This document shows, in pieces, positions 1-13,200 of a DNA stretch of 64,000 nucleotides; within the stretch, counting starts at the first letter, position 1, and each line of letters starts with the position of its first letter. A program made the translations under genes and the position numbers. The DNA lies in assembly GCA_023055355.1 (NCBI GenBank), contig JALJCS010000004.1:15220001-15284000 (forward strand), read 5' to 3'. The notes beneath the pieces were generated by a model. It was not told the DNA's origin. It saw nothing but the letters and a program-made list of their open reading frames with translations, and did no database searches. The DNA comes from Agelaius tricolor (lineage: Eukaryota; Chordata; Aves; Passeriformes; Icteridae).

Positions 1-3000
1 GAACAAAGTGCTCTCCTGCAACCTGAACACGCTGAAACAAAACATTGCTGCTGCAGAGGACAGCACAGGGGGCTGCAAGTATATTTCAGTAGAGGAGGAA
101 AAATAAAGGTGGTATGAACCTTCAAATTGCTCAGGAAAGAATATTATTTCAAAACCCTTCATCTTTGTGCAGGCATTTGGACAATGGCATTCCTAAAAGC
201 ATACCATTTCTGTATTACAGCACCCTCAGAAGTGCTAGATACCTCATAGAACAATTTGAAAGTAAGTTCTGGCTTGAAGTGTTTACAATCCATTTTCCCT
301 AAACTTGAGCAGGTGATGTTAAATTCAGTCCAAAGTGATAAATGGCAGACATTTTAGCATTTCATTTCAGAATGCTGGTTCAGAATTCAGTTTACAGAAA
401 ACTTCTCCAAGTATTCACCTTGCTTTGCTCTCTGAATATGTCGTTAAATTTTTACCAAAACCAGTAAGAGAGGAGTTGATCTCGCTCAGTTTACTCCTGA
501 AAATCTCAGTTATTAGGAAGCTGGTTACCAGTAAAGTTGCAATCTAATTTTACTGTTAGGACCTGTTATCCCTGTTACACAGCAAAAGCTTGGCCTGACC
601 TCTCCCATTAAAATTAGACCCTCCATTAAGTATGTTTAGTTAAAGCACAGCTTTGTTTTCATGATGGATCATGCCTCACTGCAGCTACTTAAGTGTCATG
701 CTGCTGGTTTTGCCTTCTGTCAAACTTTCCTGCTGTGGCTTTTCCCACTGTTTTGACTTCTGGAAGGTCACTGGAACATAACGATGATCTACTCACATGC
801 CTGTCCTTTATGTTGATAACTGAGTCAGGCAGTCACAGAAGAATATTTGGAAAAGCATGAGAAAGTAAGGTAAGCATGAAAGAAGAGTCACAAAATGGAA
901 ATGAAGTACAGGCCTTACTTCACATCTGGCAACTTAAAAGTGATTTTAGGCCTAGATCCTCATGCCCTGTTGAGCTCTGCTCACTGCATTATGGGAAGAG
1001 AGGGTGCAACTCTTTTCATATCCCCCCAAACATGCAGATACCTAGTGCTCAGTGGGGACTGAGCTGCATGGGAAATCTGGCAATTTCATTTCTCTGGAGC
1101 TTTTTAGTGCTGAGTTGTTAAAAAAATCTGTCCTACATAATGTAAATGTATTCAGCAACACAGCACATTATTCTTGATGAAGTCATATGGATACTAGGCT
1201 AAAATTTGCCTCTAATTTTCTCTGAGTATACTGCCTGCTTTCAAACATAAGGTGAATGACTTATTGTAACCCCAGATTGGTTTCAACACCAAGTGATTAA
1301 GCCGTGACATGGAGACAAAGTAAATTAAGGAAGTGGTTTCATAGAACAGGCTGACACATGACAGGCACAGAACTAATTCAGTAGCAAAAGAGGGGTGAGT
1401 CATGCATCTGCTACATGTGCTTTGGTTAAATTCTTGCAGATCTGTATCTTTTGTACATATAAAAACATGAGGAAAGGGGCTAAGCTTTCACATCAGGCTT
1501 GTGCATAACAATACTAGTGTAATAATACGAGTGTAGCAAAATCTTCAAACATTTCTCCCCGTTGAACTAGCAGATGAAATTGAACATCCATCTTACCTTA
1601 CGGGAACTATAACTTTCCCATCTACTGCTGCTTTCTCACCCTAGCTCCCTTTTGCTTAGAAAGCTGTATCTCCAAAATCATGACAAGTTTGCAGTAGCTC
1701 AGCAGGCCAACACTTTTCTTTAATGGTCATCTGTCATATCCTAGAACTTACATGGATTCCTTATCTATTATAATTTCAAAAAAGGAGAACCAGATTCCAA
1801 AACCACACCCTGGTCAGCTCAGGGGAGCAGATTCACCATTATTAGGTGACAGATTTAACCCATATCCCTAGTGAACTGCTGATGAAGGAAGATAGGTAGA
1901 GGTAGTTCCATTCTGGAGAGATGTAAAATTGTCATCTTGTTGTTTGTTATGAATAGATAAAGTCTGACTGATACAAATAGGTGGAGTCTGGTGAGCACAT
2001 GCACTTCATATTCCTCAGTCTATCCCCAGTCTGTGCTTGCTGAGACATCATCTCATCTCAAGTCAGTTCAGTGTAGAAGGGGATTATGATACCCACTGAC
2101 TAAATATCTCTTGGAGGCATCTGCTTTTTGCTTTTATTATTTTTTTTAATGTACTGTGTTCCTAGTACTGCAGCTACATAGGCGTATACCATGATGCTTT
2201 AGATAGGGAAGAGACTGGAATGCAAGTGACCAAACTAAAGGAGACGACAGTGTTAATTAAAATGCCTCTATTGCCTTGGCTTTGCTTCTTCCAGATACCT
2301 GCTCACTTTAGCATTACTCAGGAAACAAGTCAAGGAAGCATGTCTCTACCTTTTCCCTGAAGTATTTGTACCATAATTGCAGCTGCTCTGTTAGATTATC
2401 TTCAGTTTATACCAGAAGTTCCTGTCAGACAGTCACAAAATGTGTTCTGTAAAGGATCACTGCACTCTGAGAATTCTGCTGTTCCCTGACCTTCACATAC
2501 CTGCTGCACTAGAAGCAGCTGTACTTCTCATTGATCTAGCACACAAGTATCTACTCTGCTGCAACCACTCCTCACATTTTACGTGTCTGATCTTTCCAAG
2601 TTCTTCCCCAAAAACTGAAATCCCATTTGCACTGAGAGCACTTGCTTTTACTGAATGGACTTAGCCTTTCCTCACCCTTCCTTAGCAAAACCCCCAGGTA
2701 CTAGCTGCTTTTAAATAGATTGACATTGAACTTCTACTGGTTCTAGCACTAGCCACTGTTGGCAGGCTGTTGTTGCACAAGGCACACACAGCTCTCATGC
2801 ACACTTAGGATATTTCTCTTTCTTACTTCAGCTATCTTCTGTTCTTACATATCTTCTGCTGTTCTGTTGTTAAAGAACTTCCTCAATTTCAGCCCAGAAG
2901 TGGCTTCATTCTGCTGGGTGATAAAGCAGCGTGCTGCATTTGTGTAATATCTCTGAACTGAAGTAACCCCTATGGAGAACTCTTTCATTATTGTGAGTGC

Positions 3001-6000
3001 TGGAAGAGACCACACAGCAGAACCAGATCTTCCCGCCCTGAGTCACAAAAAAAAAAGGGAAATACAAAATCCTGTTTTCAGCATTAAACAGCCAAAAAAA
3101 GGATTTGATTTGCAAGGTAATACATGCTAGAGGGGGCAAGGGACAGCTGGGTTCTGAAACACACTGGCTTCATTTTGGAAGTAATGATCTAGTTGTTAGA
3201 TGCAAATGTAAGGAATTTTCCAGGATGGAAGAGCCAAATTTTAAAAGCTATTTCAGTGTTATGGAAAATCTCCCAACGAACTTATCAGCCTCTTCAGACT
3301 CCTAAGCACTCTGTGCTTCCCCTCAGAGGCACATATGTTTCTCCAGCCTGGATATGGAGATACGCTGACAAACGTGTTCCTGTAGTTCTCCCTAGTGTAC
3401 TAGCTGTATCATGTCATGATGCTCATCTTAAGAGTGCTTTCAGCAAATTTTGACAAGAGTTTTGCAGTGAGTGAGGACCAACAGGACTTTACTGACACAA
3501 CAGCTTGTAGATTTTCATTTGCCTATAAAGGCTGTGAGTATCTTAAAGGCTCTCCTCTATAATGAAACCCCAAACTGGTTTAGGAGCCCAAGGCTTTTGA
3601 ACTGCCTCCTTTGCAATAGCAACAAACCAGGTAGTAACAGAAGGGCTTTTAAATATGAATATTCACGTTATGTCACCTCAGGCAGAATTTTAGTCCTAAA
3701 TTTACTGACTGCATTTTCTAATAGCAATCCTGATGACGGCAGAGACCTACCAAATCAAAGAAACAGCTGTTTACTTTGGAGTTTTTTTCTCACTGTGTGA
3801 TTTTGCAAACAAACTAGAAGGACAGCCTTTTGAAAACTAAACAGGATTTGTGGAGAGAACTGTTTAGAGAAAGCTCAGTTGCTTTGCTGGGCAGAGTGAT
3901 TCCACAGACTAAGGCACTCTGCAGCCAGCTGCATGATTCTTGTTTAGGAATGAGAAGCTGTTTTCTTCAAGAAGTTCAAGAGTGCAACAGTCACAGGCAT
4001 TGTCTTAATTATTTTGAGACTGAGGCTAAACTTTAGTTCAAAGACTCTGAACTCACAGTGCAAGGAGAAGTGGAATTCAAACAACCATGGCACACTGTCT
4101 CCAGAAGAGGATGAGACTGGTTTTACCTGCTAGATTTATATGTGCCATCCCACACTCATTTGACCTATATCCTCACCTCAGCCAAACACTCTCCTTCAAG
4201 TTCCAAACCCCCTTGCTTTAAATGGTACAAGGACAATATATAGTAGTCCAAACACCTGAGCACTCCCCTGAGTGCCTTTACACACTGGTGAATGGTGTAA
4301 AGAGCAAGAAGCTTTGCCTATCAACCAAGGGTAGAAGGCATGCTGTTTCAACTTGGCTATGAAGGACTCCACTGTACCCTTCAGCCTGAGCTGCATGGGT
4401 ATATCTGGCCATTGCTGCTGGGTTTTATAATTAAATAAGCATTTGAATCACTGGTAGAGAATCAGAAGGTTGGAACAGGGAGAACACTGCAATCATCTCT
4501 TACACTGTCCCAGCTGAAGATGAGTAGTCTCTTTATTCCAACAAAGCAAATTTATTCAAAACCAAAGTAACTGCTAGCAAAGATAAGGGAAGTTTGGCCC
4601 TTGCTACAGTCCCCTGATACTTTTCTATTTCATGTATATGCATTATGGGATTACAACATGCACTGAAACCTTCCTTTCTCCAACATAACCATTCACAGCT
4701 GCCAGCATAGAAACATGCCAAAACAAGGCCAGGACCTCCAGCTACATATCAAGGTAGGCAGAAAAAGAGCCACTTAATCATAAACTCCAGAGCTGCCTCG
4801 AGCAACAAATTCCCATGGATTTGTGCTTTTTCTTTCTTCTGTCCCACCATATGCTTGGCTTATTTCACGAGTTCCAAGCATATAAATAGGTTTGCCCAAC
4901 ACACAGATATAATTCTTTGAATGTCCATGAATATTAAATAAAAAGAATAGATTATAATAATTTCCTTCTCCTGAATAAATAAGTCAGTCCCCTAAAGCAA
5001 ATTCCTATCACTATTCCTGTCTGGTTGCATTTATCTAAATATAATATCTACAGCACTTACCATGTCCACATCATTATTCAGGGAGTTTTGTTAAAAAAAG
5101 TTCCATCTATTAGTGTCAGCCTCATTGACCTGATGTATGTCTATCATGGCTCGTTAATCATATATTAAAGACATGTGGGTGCGGTCAAGTTTAGTCCTGG
5201 AGCTGGTTCTACTTCAGCAGGTTTGAATGTCACCTCCCATTGGGATCATTTATTTCCAGAGGAAAGTAACACCTTAGGCTTTTCAGGAAGTTTCATTGTC
5301 TTTCACATTTGCCCTTCACTTCATCTGAGTTTCAGTCAGCTCTTCCTGTTACAAATGTGCTTTCCCTAAAGTCACGTTTCATGGCATCAGCCAGAGGGAG
5401 CACTAGAGAACAACTCGTGATGTTTTTGGCAGTCCAACAGTGAAAAATAATAGGCTAGTGAGCTCAGTTTCTGCACATTTTTCATCCTTAACCCTCAGAG
5501 GTAATTGTCATCTTTCAAAGTTTTATTCAGAGTCTCCACAATACTTGGGGGCGATGTTGAGGGGTGTGAGGGTGAGGGAGCAGGTGGCATGAATGCCATG
5601 AACTAGTTTTACAAATAATTTATATTTGCATATTTGTTGGAGTCACACGTTCTGTTGGAGAACTTCTGCATTTAAGCAACAACAGATTCCTGATTTTATA
5701 CACATATAGGGCATTAAAGTAAGTTCATCCTTGTCTATCAGGAGTAAGCGGCCTACTAATACTCTGTGAGAACAGTTTAGACTACTTGTACCATCCAGCT
5801 TTTTATTTTCTATTGTGAGAAATAAATATTAGATTTTGCAAGTACTTACACTTTGAAAATCTAAATGTGAGACTGTTTCTGGGAAATGTTGCAAAAAAAG
5901 ATGTGAATGGGTCAAAAATTAGGACCATGAAGGTACATTTCTGCAGTTCTTCTTATTCATTCACTTCTGGTGTTTCAGGAGAAAAGATTTAGGAATGTGG

Positions 6001-6718
6001 GGGCTCTCTCAGGTAAGTCAAAATATAGAGCACAAAACCACATGTCTCAAGAACCCAAAGGCTCTGTGAATATCACTTCAGTGCCTTATCTTTCTTCACA
6101 CGTGTTTGCTATCCAACCCATCTCGTCTAACAGGACTGGCCCTGTCTTATTATTCTATACAGCAGCTAGCATCATGAGGGTTTTATTTAATGGGCTTCTC
6201 TCTACAGGCCATCTTTAGTGGGCCTATATGCAGAGAATATAGGTAATAGTACTGACATTTATTTACAAATTCTGTAGGAATAGTTTTATTATTGTTTTTG
6301 ATCAGTGTCAGAGAGAAAATACTAGAGAGACTAACTTAATCTAGATGTGCCACAGAAACAGATGCCATTAAGATAGATAAGAATTAAAAGCCTCTCTGTA
6401 TTACTAGTAACCCTAAATAATAAAAGAAACAGTGGTACTCAGTCTTTTTCTAGTTGTTTATAACATCTTATGAAAATTAATAGATGGAATGTTTAGGACG
6501 AAGACATTTTCATTTTTGGGGCTATTTCTCATTTAGTGTTTTAGCCACAAAACTGATTAATGAAAATCAAAGTACTAAATCCCTTCACAGAGCTTCAAAA
6601 ATGCATGCACAAGCATAGGACCTGGAAAAGATAATTCAGAATTTACTGCAACTAAATGGAGAACTGAGGAAACTCTGAGAGATAGAGCCAGTACCAAAGA
6701 GAAGTATACAGGTACTTT
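1..6718. other. Intergenic DNA, no gene seen
   Basis: AT-rich unique-looking sequence without a recognisable exon, RNA gene or mobile element. Open frames here are short; the longest, 3471-3800 on the + strand (109 codons), has no recognisable domain and is in the length range expected by chance. A short A run lies near 3047-3056 and a small G-rich patch near 5547-5582. If the gene assignment at 59.5 kb is right, this is far-upstream intergenic DNA and could hold distal enhancers that sequence reading alone cannot show. Confidence 0.6.
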
Positions 6719-7050
6719 ACCAATCTCTACAACTTTCTGAAAGGTGGCTGTAGTCAGGTGGGGGTTGGTCTTTTTCTCCAGGCAGCAACTGACAGAAAGA
6801 GAGGACACAGTCTCAAGCTGCACCAAGGGAAATTTAGGTTGGATGTTGGGAAAAAGCTTTTTACCAAAAGAGTGATAAAGAACTGGAATTGTCTGCCTGG
6901 GGAGGTGGTGGAGTCACCATCCCTGGGTATGTTTAAAAAAAGACTGGATGTGGCACTTGGTGCCATGGTTTAGTTGTGGTGTTAGGGCATGGGTGGGACT
7001 TGATGATTTTAAAGATCTCTTCCAATCTAGTGATTCTGTGATTCTGTGAT
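6719..7050 (+). mobile_element. CR1 LINE, 3' end fragment
   Basis: This is the 3' terminal part of a CR1 non-LTR retrotransposon in the + orientation. The stretch 6758-6973 translates to a diverged form of the last part of CR1 ORF2, with the hallmark segment NWNCLPGEVVESPSLGMFKKRLD, which corresponds to the conserved HWNRLP..VVESPSLEVFKxRLD region. It is followed by the short 3' UTR (GGACTTGATGATTTTAAAGA) and ends in copies of ATTCTGTG, the octamer that closes avian CR1. The element is 5'-truncated, as most CR1 copies are, and is a dead relic with no complete frame. Confidence 0.93.
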
Positions 7051-8250
7051 TTGTACCTTATGTGTTGCAGGAAGTCTTCCTTCATAATGCTTTATAGGAA
7101 AAAAAGCTATAGTGGAAATCAGGAAAAGTCATGTAAGAGGTTATTGCGATAATATTGAGCATATGTAAAATAACCTCCTTTGTTGTCACAGCAAGCAATT
7201 TAAAATTGCATTTGTCAGCCAACAAGAGATTAAAGATCTTCTTCCTGTATCTAAGGAGTTTATTCTGGAGTCCCAGGAGTGCACAGGGAGTCTCAACATA
7301 GCTATTCCTTGCCACAAAGTTGAGGTTATCAAGAGGTAACTGCAGACACAGTGTGTGAAATTCTGTTAAGGAGCCATGCCTAAACCATGCCACACTCAAA
7401 ATCTTACATGTAAAAAGTAAATATGCCTTATACATAAAGATAAGGATTTATCAATAGTATAAATGAAATCTTAATGGGCTAATTAAAAATTATTATCAAT
7501 CCATGTCTAATTATTGCCATGAAAAAGAAAAATAAAAATACAACGAGAAAATTCTCCATAATAAAGCAGTTTAAAATGTTGAACATACTTTTCTTACTTT
7601 CTATTCTTTTCCCTGGTGTTACACTTGCTCTCTCTTGCTCCTTTGGGTCCCAAAGTAGATGGTTTCCACTTAGCTGGAGGAGAGCAGAGGGAATAAATCA
7701 TCAGCATTCAAATTCCTTTGCCATGGTGATTTTGATTTCTCTTTCCTAATCTCTTTCATTCCCCCCACCCCCCCATATACATGTTTTATACAGTGCTTTC
7801 ACACCTTATTCTTTGCTCACTGGTCAACAACTTCATATTAAATTGGAATTTGCTATGCTATACTTGTTTTATGTGCATTAAATACTTGTAATATTTTCAC
7901 TTTTCTAGTCATGCAAAGAGCTTTGCCCACCTCTAGGTCTCTGTTTCTTTAATTGATCATTGGTGGGCTGGGACCTTCAGAACGAGCCTGTGCCTCAGCT
8001 CTTATCATTCCATGCCCATACCCCTCCACTGCATCCTGTGTACCCCCTTGTAAAGGCCTCTTCTGGTATATCAGGCCAGCCTGTTACTGCTCTATATGGC
8101 ATCACTGTGGGTAAAGTTATCTCTTGCTTTGCCCAGAACAGCTATCTCATATTGCTACCAATAATGAAACCCAGAAAAGAAAACTTCAGCATAATAATGA
8201 TGAACCATGACAACAAAATTACTAGAGATGAAGAGGGATTGGCATATAAA
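7051..8250. other. Intergenic DNA, no gene seen
   Basis: AT-rich sequence between two CR1 fragments. A minus-strand open frame at 7082-7435 (117 codons) and a plus-strand frame beginning at 7960 have no recognisable domain, and the second runs into the antisense of a CR1 copy, so neither is called a gene. A short C run lies near 7760-7774. Confidence 0.55.
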
Positions 8251-8510
8251 TTCACAGACTCTCCTGTGTTGGAGGGGACCTACAAGGATCATGGAGTCCA
8301 ACTCCTGGTCCTGCACAGGACACCCCAGAGGTCACACCATGTGTCTGACAGTGTTGTCCAAATGTTTCTTGAACTCTGTTGGGCTTGGAGCTGTGACCAC
8401 TTCCCTGAGGAGCCTGTTCCAGTGCCCAAACACCTCTGGGTGAAGAATATTTTCCTGATATGCAATCTAAAGCCCTCCTGACACAATTTTATTCTATACT
8501 CAACCCCAAA
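8251..8510 (-). mobile_element. CR1 LINE, 3' end fragment
   Basis: Reading the minus strand, this is a CR1 3' end. The plus strand shows its reverse complement: CACAGACTCTCCTGTGTTGG, then the target-like phrase ATGGAGTCCAACTCCTGGTC, then the antisense of the end of ORF2 (CCTGTTCCAGTGCCCAAACA). It belongs to the CR1 type whose 3' end carries the CACAGAATYTCYTGAGTTGG-like sequence rather than several ATTCTATG octamers. It is 5'-truncated near 8510, where similarity fades. Confidence 0.92.
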
Positions 8511-9660
8511 CTTTGACTGTATGAACGCCCAGCACATGAGCACTTTGTCCTACTGCTCCACAGAATTTCTGAAGCAACAATATAGGTTGATGAGATTTTT
8601 ACAGCTTCTTTAGGAAAAAGAGAAAATAAAAAATATCATAACCATCACAAAATTCAGCATCTTCCATAAAGGTAATTTGTTTTCACTATTCCTACATGAC
8701 TTATTATGCATGGCATGACACATTATGTGAAGTTCTAAAGTGGAGAAAGTTCTTTTGAATCATAAAATGGAATCATATGAGGAAAATATGTTACAATTTT
8801 TTCCTATTAAGCCTTGTTGTTTACCTGTTAGTCATTATTATTCCTATAATGACTTTTATTCTTTAATTTACAATCTAAGGAGATTTTGGTCTGTCTCTGA
8901 AAAGCAAACATTAGTCTGAACATATGCCAAAATTTTAGCACCTGTCTTCTGTTTGACATAGATCAATGCAAACACTGCCTTACCTTTTGCATTTAATACT
9001 GCCTATCAACTATTCCACTTCTTCAGTTTTAGAAGTACTGCATATTCAAACTGTTTTTATAACTCTGAACTGAAAATTAGTATTGAATAAAATTGTAAAA
9101 TATAATAAATTCACAGTTTATAAAAATAATATTATGAGGAGAGAATAAAGAATTTATCCACAAAAAAAACCCTGGGGATTTTTAATAACAAAATACAGTA
9201 CAGAAGCTGATATATTGAGAGAGAAATTTTTTTATTCCATATTTTCAGCATTACAATGTTTGACCAGCTCTATTAAAATACAATTATATAATAACAGAAA
9301 AAACCCAATTATTTTTAATCACCTTATTTATTCATTTGACTGAGAATAGTAAGATCAGATGAATATTCAATTTATATTTACAGGTCAAAGGTAAATCATT
9401 CTGCAAGTCATCCCTGAGATAATGGTTGTTACTAAATAAAAAAATTAAATTATAATCTTCCCTCCAAAGACATACTATCATTGGCTCTTCTTACTGTTTT
9501 ACAATTAAATCCAAGTTTTTACCCCAGACTCATTCTCAGGGATGAGTCTGTCCTCAGAGTGTCATTTTGGTAAAGCCTGTACTTTTAATCATTTCCATAC
9601 ATGCCATTTTAAAAGGTGAGTTGATTCTACTGTGATTACTTATTTAGATGTGAAGAACTT
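8511..9660. other. AT-rich intergenic DNA, no gene seen
   Basis: A markedly AT-rich stretch, especially 8600-9500, with many short A and T runs and few CpG sites. No exon, RNA gene or element was recognised. Confidence 0.6.
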
Positions 9661-9699
9661 GGGCCCTCTCTACCCACAAAGTCTTTAAGCAAGGGGTGG

Positions 9700-10285
9700 C
9701 CTGCCTAAGTCCTTGAACAGACTGTGCATTCTAAGTGTTGCAAAACAGATTGTACTATATTGCACAGGCGGAGACTGCTGTGTATCCAGGTCCACACACA
9801 ATGCATGAAATGAGCCAAGAAGTGTTTCAGTGAGTTTTGAATAGCCTTAAGGTCCATAGGCTAACCCATATGAACTCCACCTATAATGGCCTAATCAGCT
9901 GCTGGAGATCAGTATTATCATCTGCCTGTGAACAGCCCTGGAAAACTCTGCCTCCTTGATCCTCCATGGTTGGTCCTGTATTCCTTCTTTTTCTCCACCA
10001 CATGAAAGCTGTTAGGTGTCTCATGTAGCCAGGAGGCTGGGTACCCCCTCCTTTCAGCTTATGTTAATGTGAATAATTGCAATATTTTTGTATTTATAAA
10101 TAATCCCCTGTAAAAGTCTATTCATCCAGTAAGTGTTCTCTTATTTCCTCTTTCCAGAAAGATATGTTGGATAACTCTCTGCTGGTACTGATCTAGGCTG
10201 AATTGCTCAGCTCCCGAGCCAGGTCCTTTTCCTGATTCCTTGATGTCTCTATCAAATAAATGTTAATTTATGTAATCCTTTGGGG
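9700..10285 (+). mobile_element. Possible old solo LTR, boundaries unknown
   Basis: The layout resembles a retroviral LTR: a TATA-like sequence (TATTTATAAATAAT, about 10090-10103), roughly 150 bases of mixed sequence, then a polyadenylation signal AATAAA at 10255-10260 in an otherwise gene-free region. I could not find TG...CA ends or a target duplication, and TATA plus AATAAA both arise easily in AT-rich DNA. This is a weak structural inference; it could equally be ordinary unique sequence. Confidence 0.25.
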
Positions 10286-13200
10286 TTTAGACTTGTTTTG
10301 TTTTGGTCTTCTGCAGAGTTTTTTCATTTGATTGGTTGGTTTTGTTGTTGGGTTTTTATTTCTGTTTTTTTTTTTTTCCCCCGTGATAGAAAAGTAATTC
10401 CCTCTAATATAAGACATAAGTGTAATTTTGCAGGTAGCTCATTCTGTTCAAAAGTCTGGGTAAGACAGCATCAGTTCTGCCATATGTACTCTTTTAGTCA
10501 TAGTCAAGAAGGTTTTGCATGTTCAAAACAGCTGTAACATGCACTTATGCTACCTAAGGCATGCAACATACCATTTCAGTGGCAGTAAGAAGGTACTACG
10601 CTGCCAGGCTGGAAAAACACTGACCAGATATAACACTGGATATAACCTCCTGGTCTAGGTCCCTCAACAACTGTGAGCATAACTCCACATCACTTGAACT
10701 GAAGGTCAGGAACTGGATGCAGCTAGCAAGGAGGTACAGCCAGTAACTCTTCCCATTATCAACTGACTCAACACTTCATCAAGCTTATCTTAGTACTGAA
10801 CTTTACCAGCAACCTCAAATGCTTTAGTAATAAAGTCAGTGGAACACTCAGCTATGTGTTGTGCTGTAGAATCTGTTTGAAGAGGAAATGGAAGTCTCAG
10901 AGCTTGAACTGTATCCTGGATAAAACAATATCAAGTTTTACCCCAGTCCTATGCAGGAAAAAAGGGAACTTGTCTCTCATTTTACTCTGGGGCTTGATTG
11001 CTGAAGCAAGCACATCTCTTAATAGTAGCTTTCTTTTGATATTGTATTTCTGCACTTATTGTGCAGAAATGGTGGTGGTACGTACCGAGATGAAACTGCA
11101 GTTGTTACTATTGAGGTTTTGATGCCTGTCTCCAGGTTCTGGTAGCTTTAGCTTTGGTGTGGAATGACCTAGTTATTGGTCTGGTCAGAATATGGTTTAT
11201 TCCAGTGACAAGTAAATAAAACGTAACTCTTAAGTTTGGCACTGTGCCAGTCAGTTCACATCAGAACTTTGAAGACCTCCAAGTCTGTGTGTTAACAGAA
11301 GCACATAAAGATGATTGCACCAGTAAGATCAGAGCTCCATCTCACTCAGTGTCTGGAGGGCAGCAGCAGGCCCAAGGCTAAACGTAAAATGAGGGCAAGC
11401 ATACAGTGGTACTTCCCTGAGATAAGTTCTCAGAACCCAATGACCTAAAACTCAGAGATGTCAGGTCTCCATAAGATTATGGGGGAAAAAAATAAAGAGA
11501 GAAGAAGGTTTTAAGGTAATGCTCTAAAACCAGAAGAATCTCACTGGCTTGATGGCTAAATTTGAAATCTGCTTAGGCCTGTACTACTGACAGCACAAAC
11601 TGCATTAATAATTCCTACCAACATATGGGTACTCCGAAAGAAAGTGGGGTTTTTGTGGGAATTTGTGGACTACACCTGTAACATTAAGGAGAATAAGCTG
11701 GCCCTGGAGTTACAGAAAATGTTTTTAAAAAGCATATTTATCTGAAGATGAAAGAAGATGTCAGGTCTGGTTTGAAATAAAGACCTGAACTTATTAAAAA
11801 GTCTTTATTAGCTCTCTGATAACTTATTTGCAGAGTGTGGGGAAGGTTTATTTATGGCAGCCTTCCAGGACTTGAGTTCATGTGTTGTCCTGCAGTAAGG
11901 TATGTGAAGTAGGTCTGGATGAAAGAATCAGTCTAGAGAGACAGACCCTGCTCTGAGATACAGGGTCATTCCCTGGGAAATGGAGAACACATTATCTACA
12001 TCAGATCATCTTCCATCCAAGCATCAAAGAAAAAAAAATTGCAACCTCTCTGTGATTTAATTTTACTTTTCTAAAGGATGATTAATGAAGTAGTGATTAA
12101 CAATACCAGCAGAGATATACCCAGCAAGCCTGTAGCTAATGATGTGCAGTTTACCAGTGTTTTTGGTTTCTATGATTTTCTATTCTATTTGGTTTCATGG
12201 GTCTCTAAAGCTTTCTCTATCAAAAGAGCTGTAAATATCTTCAGAAAAAAGTATGAGTAAAAATTGACTAACACTCACAAGAATCCTGTTCTCCCTTTGA
12301 TGACTGCACGTAATCTAGATCTCCTACAGTGTTCTTCATCCATGTCTCAAAGTGTTTTATAAAAGAGTCTGTAAACATTGTCTTCATTTCATAAGAAGAG
12401 GCTTGACCATGGAAGGAAGTGTTCAAGGTCACACTGAAAGTACTGGTAGAGACAGAAACTAGATTTCTCTCTTCTAAGTCAGGAAAAGCAAGTAGTAAAC
12501 TTTTTATTTAATGATCACACCAAAAACTGAGGAAATAATCACACTGGTTCAATCTGAACTAAAAGACATATTGCTAAGTTGGCAAATTCATGTTGAAATG
12601 CAAAGTACAAGTTGCAACATTTGCTGTTGTTTTTCTAGCCAAAGTGTTTCCTCAAACTAAACCCAGATTTAGAACTCTTTTCCACTTTCTACTTGATCAC
12701 CACAACTAATTTTGCCAGTACTAGGTGAGGGCTCCAGTTCAGAGTGTTACCTAGCCACAAATATCCCCAACACAGTACCAATATAACATCACAGAGACAA
12801 ATGCTAAAAGAGAAACCTGAACGTCTCCCTCTTTCAAAGGACAATCAGTAAAAATTACTAGACATTATAATACTTTGATACAAAGAGAAAATAGACTAGA
12901 TCTTCCCTATGAGCAAGTTTTCTGGAATGAACAGAAGTACAAGAAATGTGCCAGAAGAGCACAATGCATTCAAAGAAGTTGTGTACAGAAACCATAATGA
13001 AAACCGTACTACTACAAAAGATGTGAGATATCAACAACAATGCAACTGCGTCATATACTAACTTCTAGATATAGCTACAAATATAAGATATATCAGACAA
13101 TGTGCATTAATTCAATATTTTGTTTCAGACTAGCCAAAACATGAGTTTAGGAAAAAAAATACAAAACCAGGGCATTTGTAGAATTTTTTTTGTGGATATA

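Noticed and set aside
7960..8481. 173-codon plus-strand frame
   Set aside because: Its second half is the antisense strand of a CR1 fragment and its first half has no recognised domain; it begins with an alternative start codon.
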